Assembly: GCA_041653995.1 (NCBI GenBank)
Contig: JBAZEK010000001.1
Coordinates: 682,001-746,000, forward strand
Source of the DNA: Dehalococcoidia bacterium
GTDB lineage: Bacteria; Chloroflexota; Dehalococcoidia; GIF9; UBA5629
Length of the DNA stretch: 64,000 bases
Reading direction: 5' to 3'
The position numbers and the translations under genes are program-made. Shown one piece after another: positions 1 to 8,937 of the stretch. The notes below the pieces were generated by a model. It had not been told where the DNA came from. It ran no database searches and was given only the letters and a program-made list of their open reading frames with translations. Positions within the stretch are counted from its first letter, which is position 1. Every line of letters begins with the position of its first letter.

Positions 1-179
1 CCGGTGCCGTTATCGGCAGGGACACCCGTCCCGACGGCGGGAGCCGTATCGGCCGCAGCCGCCTGTGTCTCAGCGGGTTGGCTCCTGTCCAGCGCAACGG
101 ACGCAGGCTGTGAACAGCCTGCCAGCAGTCCCGTACTCATCAGGACTATCAGCGCGATCGCAAGTAATATGCCTTTCAT
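1..179 (-). CDS. Putative lipoprotein, N-terminal part (runs off the window)
   Basis: The minus strand gives an open frame from an ATG at 179 to the window edge, 59 codons, preceded by an AGGAG ribosome binding site about 8 bases upstream. The first 22 residues form a lipoprotein signal: a Met-Lys start, a hydrophobic core and the lipobox LLAGC with the lipidated Cys at 22. The visible mature part is a Pro/Ala/Thr-rich linker, typical of the spacer between a lipid anchor and a folded domain. The folded domain lies outside the window, so no function can be given. The plus-strand reading through the same bases has no ribosome binding site and is rejected. Confidence 0.75.
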   Translation of the reverse strand, partial: MKGILLAIALIVLMSTGLLAGCSQPASVALDRSQPAETQAAAADTAPAVGTGVPADNGT

Positions 180-380
180 TTACCGTTCTCCTTTGTCTCT
201 ATTAGTCATTCTGTATAAGGTCGCCCCGGTTATTCTTGCAGATATCAGGATGGGCTGGGGCTGTCGTCAATCAAAGCCAATAGTATATTGTGATTATGAA
301 TTTTGTATGAAGACGTTCGCAATTCTTGGTGAAGCGCACGACATTAAATAAAAACATGTTTTACTGTATAATCGATTCAA

Positions 381-1250
381 ATGAATGCTGAGAATAGTCC
401 GGCGAAGCTGATCGGACGCTGCAGCAAATCAGTTGCCGCAGGCGACGGAGCGAAGCTGAAAGTGATCAGCCTGAAAGACAGCCGGGCCATCGCCGTACGC
501 AGCCGGATTACTCCGCTCGAAGTCGAGATCGCCTGCCTGAAGAATGGCGTGGTACCCATGCGCTACCTGCGTAATATAGGCACGGCGGGAATCGACGGGC
601 AGTTGAAGCTGCTGCGCTCCACAGTGGCCGTCTGCGGTGCGGGGGGACTGGGTGGCGGTGTTATCGAACTGCTGGCCCGACAGGGTATCGGACATCTGGT
701 GATCATCGACAACGGCAGGTTCGTGGAGAACAACCTCAACCGCCAGATCATGTCCGATGAGCATGTGCTGCGCAGATCGAAGGTGAAAGTCGCCGCGCAG
801 CGCGTCAGGCAGATCAACTCGGCCATAGCGGTAAAGGAATGCAGCGCTCACATTGGCAATTCCAATGTGGACGGACTCCTTAAAGGGTGCGACGTTGTAG
901 TTGATGCTTTAGATAGTCTGTCCTCGCGCATGGTGGTGGAAGCGTCCTGCCGCAGGCTCAAATTGCCTTTTGTCCACGGCGCCATCGCCGGCTACTGCGG
1001 CCAGGTGATGACGGTATTGCCCGGCGATAGGGGGCTGTCCGCCGTATATGGCCCGGGATGCGACGTGCGCGGCGTGGAAGCTGTTACGGGCAACCCTTCC
1101 GCCACACCTGCCGCCATCGCCGCCTGGGAAGTGCAGGAGGTGGTCAAGCTGATCACCGGAACAGGAGAGCCTGTACGCAACCGCCTGCTCTTCGTGGACT
1201 TCGCCGACGGCAGTCTGGAGAGCATACCTCTGGCGCAGGAAGGCAAATAA
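381..1250 (+). CDS. ThiF/MoeB/HesA-family E1-like adenylyltransferase
   Basis: 289 residues. The core is an E1-type Rossmann fold with the ATP loop GAGGLGGG at residues 86-93, an acidic residue after the second strand (D110), the NNLNRQ motif at 117-122 and a DALDS motif near 175. The family adenylates the C-terminal Gly-Gly of a ubiquitin-like sulfur carrier. The partner is evidently the next gene, whose start overlaps this stop (TAATG). The paired CxxC zinc ligands of MoeB and ThiF are not visible in the C-terminal third, and no clear catalytic Cys sits at the usual crossover position, so this may be an adenylation-only form. A TATAAT box at 367-372 lies so close to the ATG that the message would be nearly leaderless, and no Shine-Dalgarno is seen. 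M60 is an alternative start but would lose the conserved lead-in helix. Confidence 0.85.
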   Translation: MNAENSPAKLIGRCSKSVAAGDGAKLKVISLKDSRAIAVRSRITPLEVEIACLKNGVVPMRYLRNIGTAGIDGQLKLLRSTVAVCGAGGLGGGVIELLARQGIGHLVIIDNGRFVENNLNRQIMSDEHVLRRSKVKVAAQRVRQINSAIAVKECSAHIGNSNVDGLLKGCDVVVDALDSLSSRMVVEASCRRLKLPFVHGAIAGYCGQVMTVLPGDRGLSAVYGPGCDVRGVEAVTGNPSATPAAIAAWEVQEVVKLITGTGEPVRNRLLFVDFADGSLESIPLAQEGK

Positions 1251-1534
1251 TGGCAACCGTTAATATCAGGTTCGTCGGACCCTGGCGCCTCTACATGGGG
1301 ACCGAGAAATGCGCCATGCAGGCCGACACAATCGAGGAAGCCATTGAACGGATGGAGGCTATTTATGGCCCTAAATACCACGAGCGCCTGCTCAGGGGCG
1401 GCGTCAAAGAGAGGCGATCTATTTCAGGCGACAGTAATATACTGGTCAACCGCGTTAACATCAGACAGCTCACGGACCACACTCTGAAGGACGGTGACAA
1501 CATAGATGTCATCCCGCGCTTCGTGGGCGGTTGA
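1250..1534 (+). CDS. MoaD/ThiS-like ubiquitin-fold sulfur carrier
   Basis: 94 residues starting at the ATG that overlaps the upstream stop, so the two genes are translationally coupled. The protein ends exactly in Phe-Val-Gly-Gly, the hallmark C-terminus of MoaD/ThiS carriers that is adenylated by an E1-like enzyme and converted to a thiocarboxylate. The length fits the family (about 65-95 residues). The body has the expected pattern of an N-terminal beta strand, a helix rich in Glu, and a late segment (NILVNRVNIR, then LKDGDNIDVIP) seen in MoaD-type folds. Whether it feeds molybdopterin, tungstopterin, thiamine or another sulfur product cannot be told, since no other genes of those pathways are nearby. 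It is followed by a 72-base gap and glpK. Confidence 0.85.
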   Translation: MATVNIRFVGPWRLYMGTEKCAMQADTIEEAIERMEAIYGPKYHERLLRGGVKERRSISGDSNILVNRVNIRQLTDHTLKDGDNIDVIPRFVGG

Positions 1535-1606
1535 ACTTGAACCCGTAGTAACACAGTCTCTTTAGTGATAGAATAGGCGGACTCAAATTTCCGCAGGGAG
1601 TGTACT

Positions 1607-3109
1607 ATGGCTGCCAGAGAATACATACTCTCCATAGATCAGGGCACCACCGGCAGCGCGGCCATACTTTTCGACCGTGACGGCAAGCCGGCCGCCGATG
1701 CCGATACCGAGACCCGGCAGATCTTCCCCAACCCCGGCTGGGTTGAACACGATCCCAACGAGATATATCAGACTTCGCTCGATGTGGCGCGCCAGGCGCT
1801 GGCGAAGGCCGGCGTGAAGCCGTCCTCCGTAGCCGGCATCGGCATCACCAACCAGCGCGAGACCACCATCATCTGGGATAAAAAGACCGGCCAACCGGTC
1901 AGCAATGCCATAGTCTGGCAGTGCCGGCGCACCGCCGGGCTGGTTGAAGATCTGAAGAATCGCGGTGTCGGCCAGACCATCTGCGACAGGACGGGACTGA
2001 TTCCAGACGCCTATTTCTCGGCCACCAAAGTGCGATGGATACTCGACCACGCCAAGGACGGACAGAAGCGCGCCGAGGCGGGCGAATTGCTCTTCGGAAC
2101 GGTCGACTGCTGGCTGGCCTGGAAACTGAGCGGCGGCAAGGCCCACGTGACCGATTACGGCAACGCCTCCCGCACCATGTTGTTCAATATCAACACACTG
2201 CAGTGGGACAAAGATATACTTTCGACACTCAATATCCCTGCAGCCATACTTCCCCGAGTGATACCATCCAGCTTCAACTACGGGGAGACGGCGGAGGGCA
2301 TCTTCGAGGGTGCCCGCGTGCCACTCTGCGCTATCGCGGGCGACCAGCAGGCCGCTCTCTTCGGCCAGGCTTGCTACAATCCCGGTATGTCCAAGAACAC
2401 CTACGGCACAGGCTCGTTCATACTCATGAACAGCGGTGAAAAGCCTATCATCTCCAAACGGGGCCTGCTCACCAGCCTGGCCTGGGGCCTGGATAATAAG
2501 GTCAATTACGCGCTGGAGGGGAGTATCTTCATCACCGGTGCAGCCGTGCAGTGGTTGCGCGACGGGCTCAAGATCATCGCAAACGCGGACGAGAGCGAGG
2601 CGCTGGCGCGCTCGGTGGACGATAACGGCGGCGTCTATTTCGTTCCCGCTTTCGTGGGTCTGGGCGCGCCCTACTGGGACATGTACGCGCGAGGGGCAAT
2701 GATGGGGATCACGCGGGGCACCGGCAGAGGACACCTGGCGCGGGCCACCCTGGAGGCCATCGCCTTCCAGGTCCGGGACGTAGTAGACACCATGCGCTCC
2801 GAGACCGGCATAGGCATACCGGTGCTGCGCGTGGACGGCGGCGGAACCGCCAACTCCTTCCTCATGCAGTTCCAGGCGGACATTATGAACGTTCCCATAC
2901 AGGTGGCAGCCATACCGGAAACAACGGCGCTGGGTGTGGCCTATCTTGCGGGACTGGCCGCGGGCCTGTGGAAGAGCAAGGAGGAAATAGCCGGAAAATG
3001 GCGTTCTTCAGCCACATTCGAGCCGAAAATGTCGGCCGACCGGAGGGAAAACCTCTACGCCAACTGGAAGCGGGCGGTGGAGAGGGCCCGGGGCTGGGCA
3101 ATAAATTAG
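1607..3109 (+). CDS. glpK: Glycerol kinase
   Basis: 500 residues, full length for GlpK. It phosphorylates glycerol with ATP to sn-glycerol 3-phosphate in the cytoplasm. The FGGY-family N-terminal phosphate loop [13 protein letters not shown] is at residues 11-23. The glycerol-site motif with NQRETT lies near 80-86, the segment [11 protein letters not shown] near 185, [10 protein letters not shown] near 245, and the second ATP-binding segment with [14 protein letters not shown] near 408. The start ATG has GGGAG upstream. glpD follows 15 bases downstream in the same direction, so glycerol is converted to dihydroxyacetone phosphate by the pair. No glycerol facilitator gene is present next to them. 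Confidence 0.97.
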   Translation: MAAREYILSIDQGTTGSAAILFDRDGKPAADADTETRQIFPNPGWVEHDPNEIYQTSLDVARQALAKAGVKPSSVAGIGITNQRETTIIWDKKTGQPVSNAIVWQCRRTAGLVEDLKNRGVGQTICDRTGLIPDAYFSATKVRWILDHAKDGQKRAEAGELLFGTVDCWLAWKLSGGKAHVTDYGNASRTMLFNINTLQWDKDILSTLNIPAAILPRVIPSSFNYGETAEGIFEGARVPLCAIAGDQQAALFGQACYNPGMSKNTYGTGSFILMNSGEKPIISKRGLLTSLAWGLDNKVNYALEGSIFITGAAVQWLRDGLKIIANADESEALARSVDDNGGVYFVPAFVGLGAPYWDMYARGAMMGITRGTGRGHLARATLEAIAFQVRDVVDTMRSETGIGIPVLRVDGGGTANSFLMQFQADIMNVPIQVAAIPETTALGVAYLAGLAAGLWKSKEEIAGKWRSSATFEPKMSADRRENLYANWKRAVERARGWAIN

Positions 3110-3124
3110 ATTATAGGTGCGATT

Positions 3125-4726
3125 ATGAAAAGAGATTTCAAAGCGATTTCCGGGAAAACCTTCGACGTGATCGTGATAGGCGGCGGAATAGTCGGCGCGG
3201 GAGTGGCCAGGGATACCACGCTGCGCGGCATGGAAACGCTGCTGCTGGAGAAGGACGATTTCGGCTCGGGCACCACCTCGCGCTCTACACGCCTGATACA
3301 CGGCGGCCTGCGCTACCTGCGCCAGCTCGAGTTCGGTCTGGTCCGCCAGGACCTGAGCGAGAGGGAGGTGATGCTGCGCATCGCCCCCCACCTGGTGTAT
3401 CCGCTGTCCTTCTTCATCCCCATACCTAACTTCAGCCTCAACTTCGCCATGTTTTTCGGCACGATTCTCTACGATGTCATTTCCTTCGATAAGACACTGC
3501 CCAACCACAGGTATTTGAGCAAGGCCACGACGCTGGCCGAGGAGCCGGGCCTGAAAGTCGAGGGGCTGCAGGGCTCGTACGTATATTCCGATTGCGCCAT
3601 ACCGTTGACGGAACGTCTCAACTGGGAGACCGCGCTGTCCGCCGCGGAGGCAGGGGCTACGGTAGTCAACCATGCGAAGGTCACGGGCGTGCTGCGCGAG
3701 GGCAACCGAATCACCGGCGTTGAAGTGAAGGACCAAGTCAGCGGCGAAACGCTGCAGGCCAGGGGCAAGATGGTGGTCAACGCCGCCGGCCACTGGGTCG
3801 ATATCATCAAGGAAATGCTGTTCAAGGATAAACCGCCCTACCTGCGGCGCACCAAAGGGGCGCATATCGTGATACCAAAGGTATCGGAGCACGCGCTGGT
3901 TCTCTTCTCCCCGCGTGACGGCCGCCTCTTCTTCGTCATCCCCTGGGAGGGCTTCTCTCTGGTGGGCACCACCGACACCGACTATAAGGACGACCTGGAC
4001 GCGGTATACGCCACCAGGAAGGACGTGGAATATATACTGGAAGGTCTCCACCTGGCCTATCCGGAGGTCGGCATCGACGACGTCCACTACGCCTATGCGG
4101 GGCTGAGGTCGCTGGCGCTCAAGCCCGGCAGGTCGGCCTCGGATACGTCGCGCAGCCACGATATCGTCGACCACGCCAAACGCGATCAGCTTGAAGGGCT
4201 GGTGAGCATACTGGGCGGCAAGATCACTGCCTACCGCGCGGTGGCCAAAGATGCCGCCGACCTGGTCTGCCGCAAGCTGGGCAACAAGTCCCGCTGCCTC
4301 ACGGGCGAGAGACCCCTGCCCGGGGCGCCTGCCCTCACCTCCGCCGATATAACGGACATGGCTCAAAAATCAGGCCTTTCTGTTGCGACCACCACGCATC
4401 TCTCCCGCATCTTCGGTTGCAGAAGCGGCGAGGTACTGGCCATGGCCGGTGACGATAAGTCCGGCCTGAGGCCGCTCAGCCCGGGTGGGCCGGACATCCT
4501 GGCGCAGGTCAGGTATGCTGTGCAAAATGAGACCTGCATGACGGTAAGCGATTTCATGCTGCGGCGCAGCGCGGTGGGGCTGCGCAAGGACCTGGGTACG
4601 GATGCAGTGCCCATGGTCGCCGCCGAGATGCAGAAGCTGCTCGGCTGGAGCGACAGTGAGAAGGAACGTCAGGTGCAGGAGCATAACTTCGCGGCCTCAC
4701 TGGCGCGGCGCTTCAAAAATACATGA
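3125..4726 (+). CDS. glpD: FAD-dependent glycerol-3-phosphate dehydrogenase
   Basis: 533 residues. It oxidises sn-glycerol 3-phosphate to dihydroxyacetone phosphate and passes electrons to the membrane quinone pool. The N-terminal FAD dinucleotide loop is VIVIGGGIVGAGVARD (about residues 15-30), followed by the family block with SRSTRLIHGGLRYL near 57-70. Near 265-290 there is the second FAD/substrate segment (LFFVIPWEG, SLVGTTDTDY). The C-terminal third carries the helical DAO_C-like domain ending about residue 520. It is 15 bases after glpK, one operon. A second, divergent homologue is encoded at 25304-26935. The C-terminus lacks the Cys-rich domain of the GlpA/B/C type, so this is the single-subunit GlpD type. 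Confidence 0.95.
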   Translation: MKRDFKAISGKTFDVIVIGGGIVGAGVARDTTLRGMETLLLEKDDFGSGTTSRSTRLIHGGLRYLRQLEFGLVRQDLSEREVMLRIAPHLVYPLSFFIPIPNFSLNFAMFFGTILYDVISFDKTLPNHRYLSKATTLAEEPGLKVEGLQGSYVYSDCAIPLTERLNWETALSAAEAGATVVNHAKVTGVLREGNRITGVEVKDQVSGETLQARGKMVVNAAGHWVDIIKEMLFKDKPPYLRRTKGAHIVIPKVSEHALVLFSPRDGRLFFVIPWEGFSLVGTTDTDYKDDLDAVYATRKDVEYILEGLHLAYPEVGIDDVHYAYAGLRSLALKPGRSASDTSRSHDIVDHAKRDQLEGLVSILGGKITAYRAVAKDAADLVCRKLGNKSRCLTGERPLPGAPALTSADITDMAQKSGLSVATTTHLSRIFGCRSGEVLAMAGDDKSGLRPLSPGGPDILAQVRYAVQNETCMTVSDFMLRRSAVGLRKDLGTDAVPMVAAEMQKLLGWSDSEKERQVQEHNFAASLARRFKNT

Positions 4727-4811
4727 GGGCCAGTTATGTGGCCGCATACGAAATGCGCCGCCTATCAATTGCCGGGCTTTTTCGATATTATGTATATAAG
4801 GAGGTACGGAT

Positions 4812-6578
4812 ATGAGAATAAAGGTGCTGGCGATCACTGCCCTTTTAGCTATTGTCCTCAGCCTTATCCCTGCCGGCGCAGCCACAGCTGCAAGCATGAG
4901 CCCCGCCATGGGTATTGTCGGGCTTGAAGTGACGATCACCGGTCTCACTGAGGGAAACGCGTACAAGATCAAGTGGGACGCGGAGGTATACAAGCAGGGA
5001 GTGGTAGGCAGTAGCGGCAGCATCTTCTTCATAGTGCCCGAAGCCTATGGTGGCCAGCATCCGGTAATAGTTGAAAGCCCTGCTAGCGCGACAGTTTTTA
5101 CCGGAGAGTATATTGTCGTACCGAATATCACCATCGCTCCTACTTCAGGTAAAGCCGAAACAGATATTACCGTATCCGGTTTCGGCTTCGGTGTGAGCGA
5201 GGATGACATCGCAGTCACGTACGATGGAACGATTATTAAAAGCGGCATCTCGGCCGATGAAAACGGGTCGTGGAGCACCACCTTCTCCGCTCCGGTCTCC
5301 GCACGGGGAGCGCGCGCCGTCGACGCATCCGGCGATACCACCAAGGGTTCGGACGTGGCGGATAAGAATTTCACTGTCAGTCCTGTGGTCGAAATGGACC
5401 CCATTTCAGGCGGCGTCGGCACGCAGGTCACCATAACAGCCACCGGTTTCGCCACGGCGGAGGGCGGGATCAAGGTGCTCTTCTCCGATAAAGAGGTCAG
5501 GTCCAACATGACCGCCGCGGTCAACGGGTCCTGGAGCACCAGTTTCGCTGTTCCTCCTTCAACCAGGGGCGGACATATCGTTAAAGTGCAGGGTAATACC
5601 ACGGCCTCCAGCGATATACCCGACATGGTCTTCACGGTAGGCCCCGCGGTGTCCATCAGCCCCACCAGCGGCGCCGTAGAGGACAATATCAAGGTAAGCG
5701 GCAGCGGCTTTGCCAATAATGAGACCGCCATCGAGGTCACGTTCGACGGCAAGGTCATCGAACGCAACCTGCTGGCGGACGATAACGGCAGCTGGTCCGT
5801 TGAGACCAGGGTGCCCCCCTGCGGCAGCGGACCGCACAATGTCGCAGGCTACGGCAGGATAACTCCGGCGGCGGACATAACGCCGGCCATTTTTACCACA
5901 GAGGCGGTGCTGACTGTCGTACCCAAGAGCGGCAACGTTAAAGACGAGCTGCGCGTGACCGGCTCCGGCTTCAACGCGGGCAAGGACTACTCACTCTCCT
6001 GGGACGGCACCGCGGTTGCCAGCGGGTCGGTCAACGAATCAGGCAGCTTCCAATCAATTTTCAAGGCGCCCGGCGGCAAGAGCGGGTCGCTGACCATCAC
6101 AGCCGCCGACACCAAGGGGTCCACGGCCTCTACTACCTTCATGATGGAGAGCACTGCTCCCGATACCCCGCAGATATCCTCACCCAAGGACGGCGCGACG
6201 GTCGGCTTCATAGGCGATACCAAGGTTGCTTTCAAGTGGAGTGAGGAGACAGATCCCAGCGGCGTCACCTACGATATCGAGGTGAGTGAGGGTTCCAATT
6301 TCGCCAAAAACCTTCTTTCGCACACCAAGCTGGCTGACGCCAAATACACGCTAACCGAAGCCGAAGCGCTGCCCAACGGCGAATACTACTGGCGTGTGAG
6401 GGCGGTGGACGGCGCGGGCAACGCCGGCGATTGGACTTCCGCCAACCTGGTGAAGGTCGGCTTCATGACCACCAACACGCTGGTATTCATCGCCATCGGC
6501 ATAGTAGTACTGCTGATACTCATCATGGTTCTGCCCAGGATACTCAAGAAGAAGCGCCCCAAGAGCGACTGGGAATAG
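4812..6578 (+). CDS. Secreted IPT/TIG-repeat protein with C-terminal membrane anchor
   Basis: 588 residues with a strong GGAGG ribosome binding site. Residues 1-28 are a signal peptide. The body is about five immunoglobulin-like IPT/TIG repeats of 75-85 residues, each opening with a 'P-x-S-G-x-x-x-x-x-I-T-x-x-G-x-G-F' pattern (near 30, 111, 195, 280 and 370). The recurrent phrase NGSWS marks the middle of three of them. Residues about 450-545 resemble a fibronectin-III-like module (YYWRVRAVDGAGN). A single hydrophobic segment at about 551-575 and a basic tail (KKKRPK) anchor the protein with its bulk outside. The role is inferred to be surface display, adhesion or an S-layer-like function. 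No catalytic motif is seen. The gene ends just before a strong terminator. Confidence 0.8.
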   Translation: MRIKVLAITALLAIVLSLIPAGAATAASMSPAMGIVGLEVTITGLTEGNAYKIKWDAEVYKQGVVGSSGSIFFIVPEAYGGQHPVIVESPASATVFTGEYIVVPNITIAPTSGKAETDITVSGFGFGVSEDDIAVTYDGTIIKSGISADENGSWSTTFSAPVSARGARAVDASGDTTKGSDVADKNFTVSPVVEMDPISGGVGTQVTITATGFATAEGGIKVLFSDKEVRSNMTAAVNGSWSTSFAVPPSTRGGHIVKVQGNTTASSDIPDMVFTVGPAVSISPTSGAVEDNIKVSGSGFANNETAIEVTFDGKVIERNLLADDNGSWSVETRVPPCGSGPHNVAGYGRITPAADITPAIFTTEAVLTVVPKSGNVKDELRVTGSGFNAGKDYSLSWDGTAVASGSVNESGSFQSIFKAPGGKSGSLTITAADTKGSTASTTFMMESTAPDTPQISSPKDGATVGFIGDTKVAFKWSEETDPSGVTYDIEVSEGSNFAKNLLSHTKLADAKYTLTEAEALPNGEYYWRVRAVDGAGNAGDWTSANLVKVGFMTTNTLVFIAIGIVVLLILIMVLPRILKKKRPKSDWE

Positions 6579-6609
6579 CTGCCTGTAATTGACCTGTTAC
6601 GAGAATTCG

Positions 6610-6640
6610 AAAGGCCCGTCTTGCGACGGGCCTTTTCGTT
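6610..6640 (+). terminator. Intrinsic terminator, probably bidirectional
   Basis: A perfect 11-base-pair stem (6610-6620 with 6625-6635) closed by a TTGC loop is followed on the plus strand by a short T-rich run. It lies between the convergent IPT-protein gene and the minus-strand ferredoxin-like gene. The A-run on its left side would give a U-tract for minus-strand transcripts too. Confidence 0.85.
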
Positions 6641-6653
6641 TGCGGTTATCTAC

Positions 6654-7754
6654 TTAATTGGCCTCTAAAAGTTCGCTTACAGAGGAAAGCAGGCTGGCAT
6701 TGAGCTGGCGCCAGTCGTTCGGCGGGACCGGGGCGTTATCACGCTCCACCAGTTTGAGCGAACCGCTGGGACACGTGGAAGAGCAAAGCCCGCAGCCGAT
6801 GCAGCGGTTACTGTCGAACAATAGTCGATCGTCTTTCATCGTCAGGGCTTCCATGGGACATCTCTCCACGCAATCGCCGCAGGCTATGCAACTGTCGGCG
6901 TCAAAGGCGGTGATGAATCCGGAGACCGCGGCTGAGCCCTTCATGTTGAATTTTTTCATGCTCTGCAGTATGCCGCAGTGGCAGGAACAACAGTTGCAGA
7001 CGAACTGAACATATTTGCTCATGTTGCTGGAGCAGTGGACCAGGCCGGCCTCCTCGGTGCGGCGCAGTATGTCGCGCGCCTCGTCCTTGCTGATCAGCCT
7101 GCCGAACTTCCTCTCGGCCATAAACCTGGCATCGGGCCCGAATCCCATGCACACTTCCTTGGGCTTGGTGCAGGGGCGTCCTAAAAGCTCGCCGTGGTGC
7201 CGGCAGTAGCAGGTCCCCACCGCGATGTATTCCGCCATATCTATATACTGCGAGACTTTATCGTAAGGATGGATCTCGAAAGTCGCCGGTATCTCTTTCT
7301 CCACGCTGATCACGCGCGCCACAGGGAAGGGAACGGCAGTTTTTATGGAACTTGAGCTGTATTTATCCAGGGCCTGGAAATAATCTTCGAAGAGGTGCGC
7401 CAGCCTGACCGCCCTTTCGCTGACATCGCCGCTGAGGAACTGCATCTCGAAAATGCCGGGCAGCAGCGGCAGCAGGCTGTAAAAGCGGAGACTATTTTTA
7501 TCGAAGGTATAGACGAGGCCCTTGTCGGCCATCGTTTCGAGGAGCGATCTCACCTTGCCGGCGTCTACCCCCGCCTTAATGCCTATTTCTTCGGCGGAGG
7601 CAGGCATAATTGGCATGGCTACTGCCAGGTCGGCCTCCTCCTGCGAGAACAAATAGTCTATTAGCGCGAAAAATTCCGGGCTTTTAATGGCGGGCATAGA
7701 ACCGCCGCGCATCTGGATGGCTGCTCTGAGGTTCTCGAACTTGTGATCCGGCAT
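6654..7754 (-). CDS. Winged-helix plus 4Fe-4S ferredoxin-domain protein
   Basis: 366 residues from the ATG at 7754. The longer frame to 7799 would run into the tRNA-Val gene and is rejected. Residues 1-110 look like a winged-helix unit (AEEIGIKAGVDAGKVRSLLE then a short wing). A middle part carries unusual Cys clusters: CYCRHH near 181 and C-N-C-C-S-C-H-C near 250. The C-terminus has two ordinary ferredoxin-type motifs, CIACGDCVERCP near 287 and CIGCGLCSSTCP near 315. The four-helix and Cys-rich layout resembles 4Fe-4S-binding proteins common in anaerobes that are thought to act as redox relays or sensors, but no specific function is known to me. It sits alone between a terminator and tRNA-Val. 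Confidence 0.8.
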   Translation of the reverse strand: MPDHKFENLRAAIQMRGGSMPAIKSPEFFALIDYLFSQEEADLAVAMPIMPASAEEIGIKAGVDAGKVRSLLETMADKGLVYTFDKNSLRFYSLLPLLPGIFEMQFLSGDVSERAVRLAHLFEDYFQALDKYSSSSIKTAVPFPVARVISVEKEIPATFEIHPYDKVSQYIDMAEYIAVGTCYCRHHGELLGRPCTKPKEVCMGFGPDARFMAERKFGRLISKDEARDILRRTEEAGLVHCSSNMSKYVQFVCNCCSCHCGILQSMKKFNMKGSAAVSGFITAFDADSCIACGDCVERCPMEALTMKDDRLLFDSNRCIGCGLCSSTCPSGSLKLVERDNAPVPPNDWRQLNASLLSSVSELLEAN

Positions 7755-7784
7755 TTTACGATTTCCGAAATTCAAAAGTGGATA

Positions 7785-7861
<77 letters not shown>

Positions 7862-7933
7862 CCGGACCACATGGCATTTTATCAACGGCTATATCCATAG
7901 TCAAGGATGTAACGGCTGGCGGCCGGATTGCGG

Positions 7934-8164
7934 CTATACTTTGGTTGAAAGTTTAGCGTTGCCCGTCAACGAAACGTGGACGTTGCTGCCGCACTTGGGG
8001 CAGGTCACCTCTATAGTGATGACCGGTTGGCGCATGACCCTTTCGATCAGCGTGGATACCATGGTATCGAGCTGGTCGATGCGCTTGTACATCATCTCCA
8101 GGCGTTTTTCCATCTGGGCCAGTTTATCAAGCTGTTGTTCGGCGTCCTCGATTTTTTTATCCAT
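7934..8164 (-). CDS. Small coiled-coil protein with half zinc ribbon
   Basis: 76 residues. Residues 2-45 form a heptad-rich helix (Leu/Met/Ile at regular spacing, many Glu, Lys and Gln), predicted as a coiled coil. The remainder is a short beta segment with CPKCG near residue 55, a half zinc-knuckle that would need a partner or dimer to complete a site. Preferred over the plus-strand readings of the same bases because of its coiled-coil periodicity and the CxxC. No family recognised. It is in the same direction as the 107-residue gene upstream and may be cotranscribed with it. Confidence 0.55.
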   Translation of the reverse strand: MDKKIEDAEQQLDKLAQMEKRLEMMYKRIDQLDTMVSTLIERVMRQPVITIEVTCPKCGSNVHVSLTGNAKLSTKV

Positions 8165-8253
8165 ATCCCGGCATCCGTATTTTTATTCCGGTATAGAAAT
8201 GAAAGAGGAGAAATCGTCAATTCCTCCTCTCGGTGATATCGCCTAACCCAGGT

Positions 8254-8577
8254 TCACAGGCTCTTTTCCTGGACTCCCATGGAATTGAGCTCGTCGCGGT
8301 CTTCTTTAATCTGGGAGTCGAGCAAACCGGTCATCTTGGATTCAAGCCATTTCTTGTAGGCTTCCTTGGCCTGCGGTGAATTCCTCACCGCGACTTTGGC
8401 ATTTTCCCATTCCTCAAGGAAGAGCTGGCCCAGGCGTTCGTCTTTGAGTGGAAATTCCTCGTCCATCAAAGCCTCCGCCCGCTCGATTATCCTGTTCATA
8501 ACCGCCCTTTTGAGGCGGTCGATCGAAAGCAGTTCCTGGTCTTCGTAAGGCCGTGAAACGAATTGATCGGTTGCCAT
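8254..8577 (-). CDS. Hypothetical small helical protein
   Basis: 107 residues with a good ribosome binding site (GGGAGG, 7-8 bases before the ATG). Highly charged and almost all helical by composition, no Cys, no signal peptide, no membrane segment. The middle carries a Glu/Lys-rich helix (LGQLFLEEWENAKVAV). I do not recognise the family. It lies 89 bases upstream of the coiled-coil gene on the same strand, which suggests one small operon. Confidence 0.6.
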   Translation of the reverse strand: MATDQFVSRPYEDQELLSIDRLKRAVMNRIIERAEALMDEEFPLKDERLGQLFLEEWENAKVAVRNSPQAKEAYKKWLESKMTGLLDSQIKEDRDELNSMGVQEKSL

Positions 8578-8702
8578 CAGTACGACCTCCCGTTCATGCT
8601 TTTTCTGACCTTATAATAAGCTGCCAGGTATTCAATGTCAAGCCATCCAAAAGCCTCTTTATCATAGTATTTCTTACATCACTCTAGGCACTTATTCATA
8701 TC

Positions 8703-8787
8703 GTCATTGCGAGCCCGCAGGGCGTGGCAATCTTGTGTTGTGTAATCACTCACAGGATTGCTGCGTCGCTACGCTCCTCGCAATGAC
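8703..8787. repeat. Dispersed hairpin repeat, copy 1
   Basis: An 85-base imperfect palindrome. The outer arms GTCATTGCGAG and CTCGCAATGAC are a perfect 11-base inverted repeat, and the inner arms GCAATCTTGTG / CACAGGATTGC differ by one base. Five more full or partial copies occur at 41490, 41933, 43111, 50409 and 51741. It lies in a 273-base gap between the 107-residue gene and tRNA-Gly that shows nothing else. Confidence 0.9.
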
Positions 8788-8850
8788 CGGATTAATACTT
8801 CCCTTGCTTTGACATTGCCGATAGCGGCGGGCTACAATGGTTGCCTGTTC

Positions 8851-8925
8851 GCGGGAGTAACTCAGCGGAAGAGTTCCTGCCTTCCAAGCAGGGTGTCGCG
8901 GGTTCGAATCCCGTCTCCCGCTCCA
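8851..8925 (+). tRNA. tRNA-Gly (anticodon TCC)
   Basis: The acceptor GCGGGAG pairs perfectly with CTCCCGC, the anticodon stem CCTGC/GCAGG encloses CTTCCAA, and the T arm has GGTTCGAATCC. CCA is encoded at 8923-8925. It starts 63 bases after a hairpin repeat. Confidence 0.97.
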
Positions 8926-8937
8926 ATAGCTGCAAAT

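Noticed and set aside
4..351. Plus-strand frame at the window start
   Set aside because: The minus strand encodes a lipoprotein signal with ribosome binding site and lipobox over the same bases.
3008..4366. Long minus-strand open frame under glpD
   Set aside because: It lies fully inside the strongly conserved glpD gene, has no ribosome binding site and no protein-like motifs. Long antisense frames are common in GC-rich genes.
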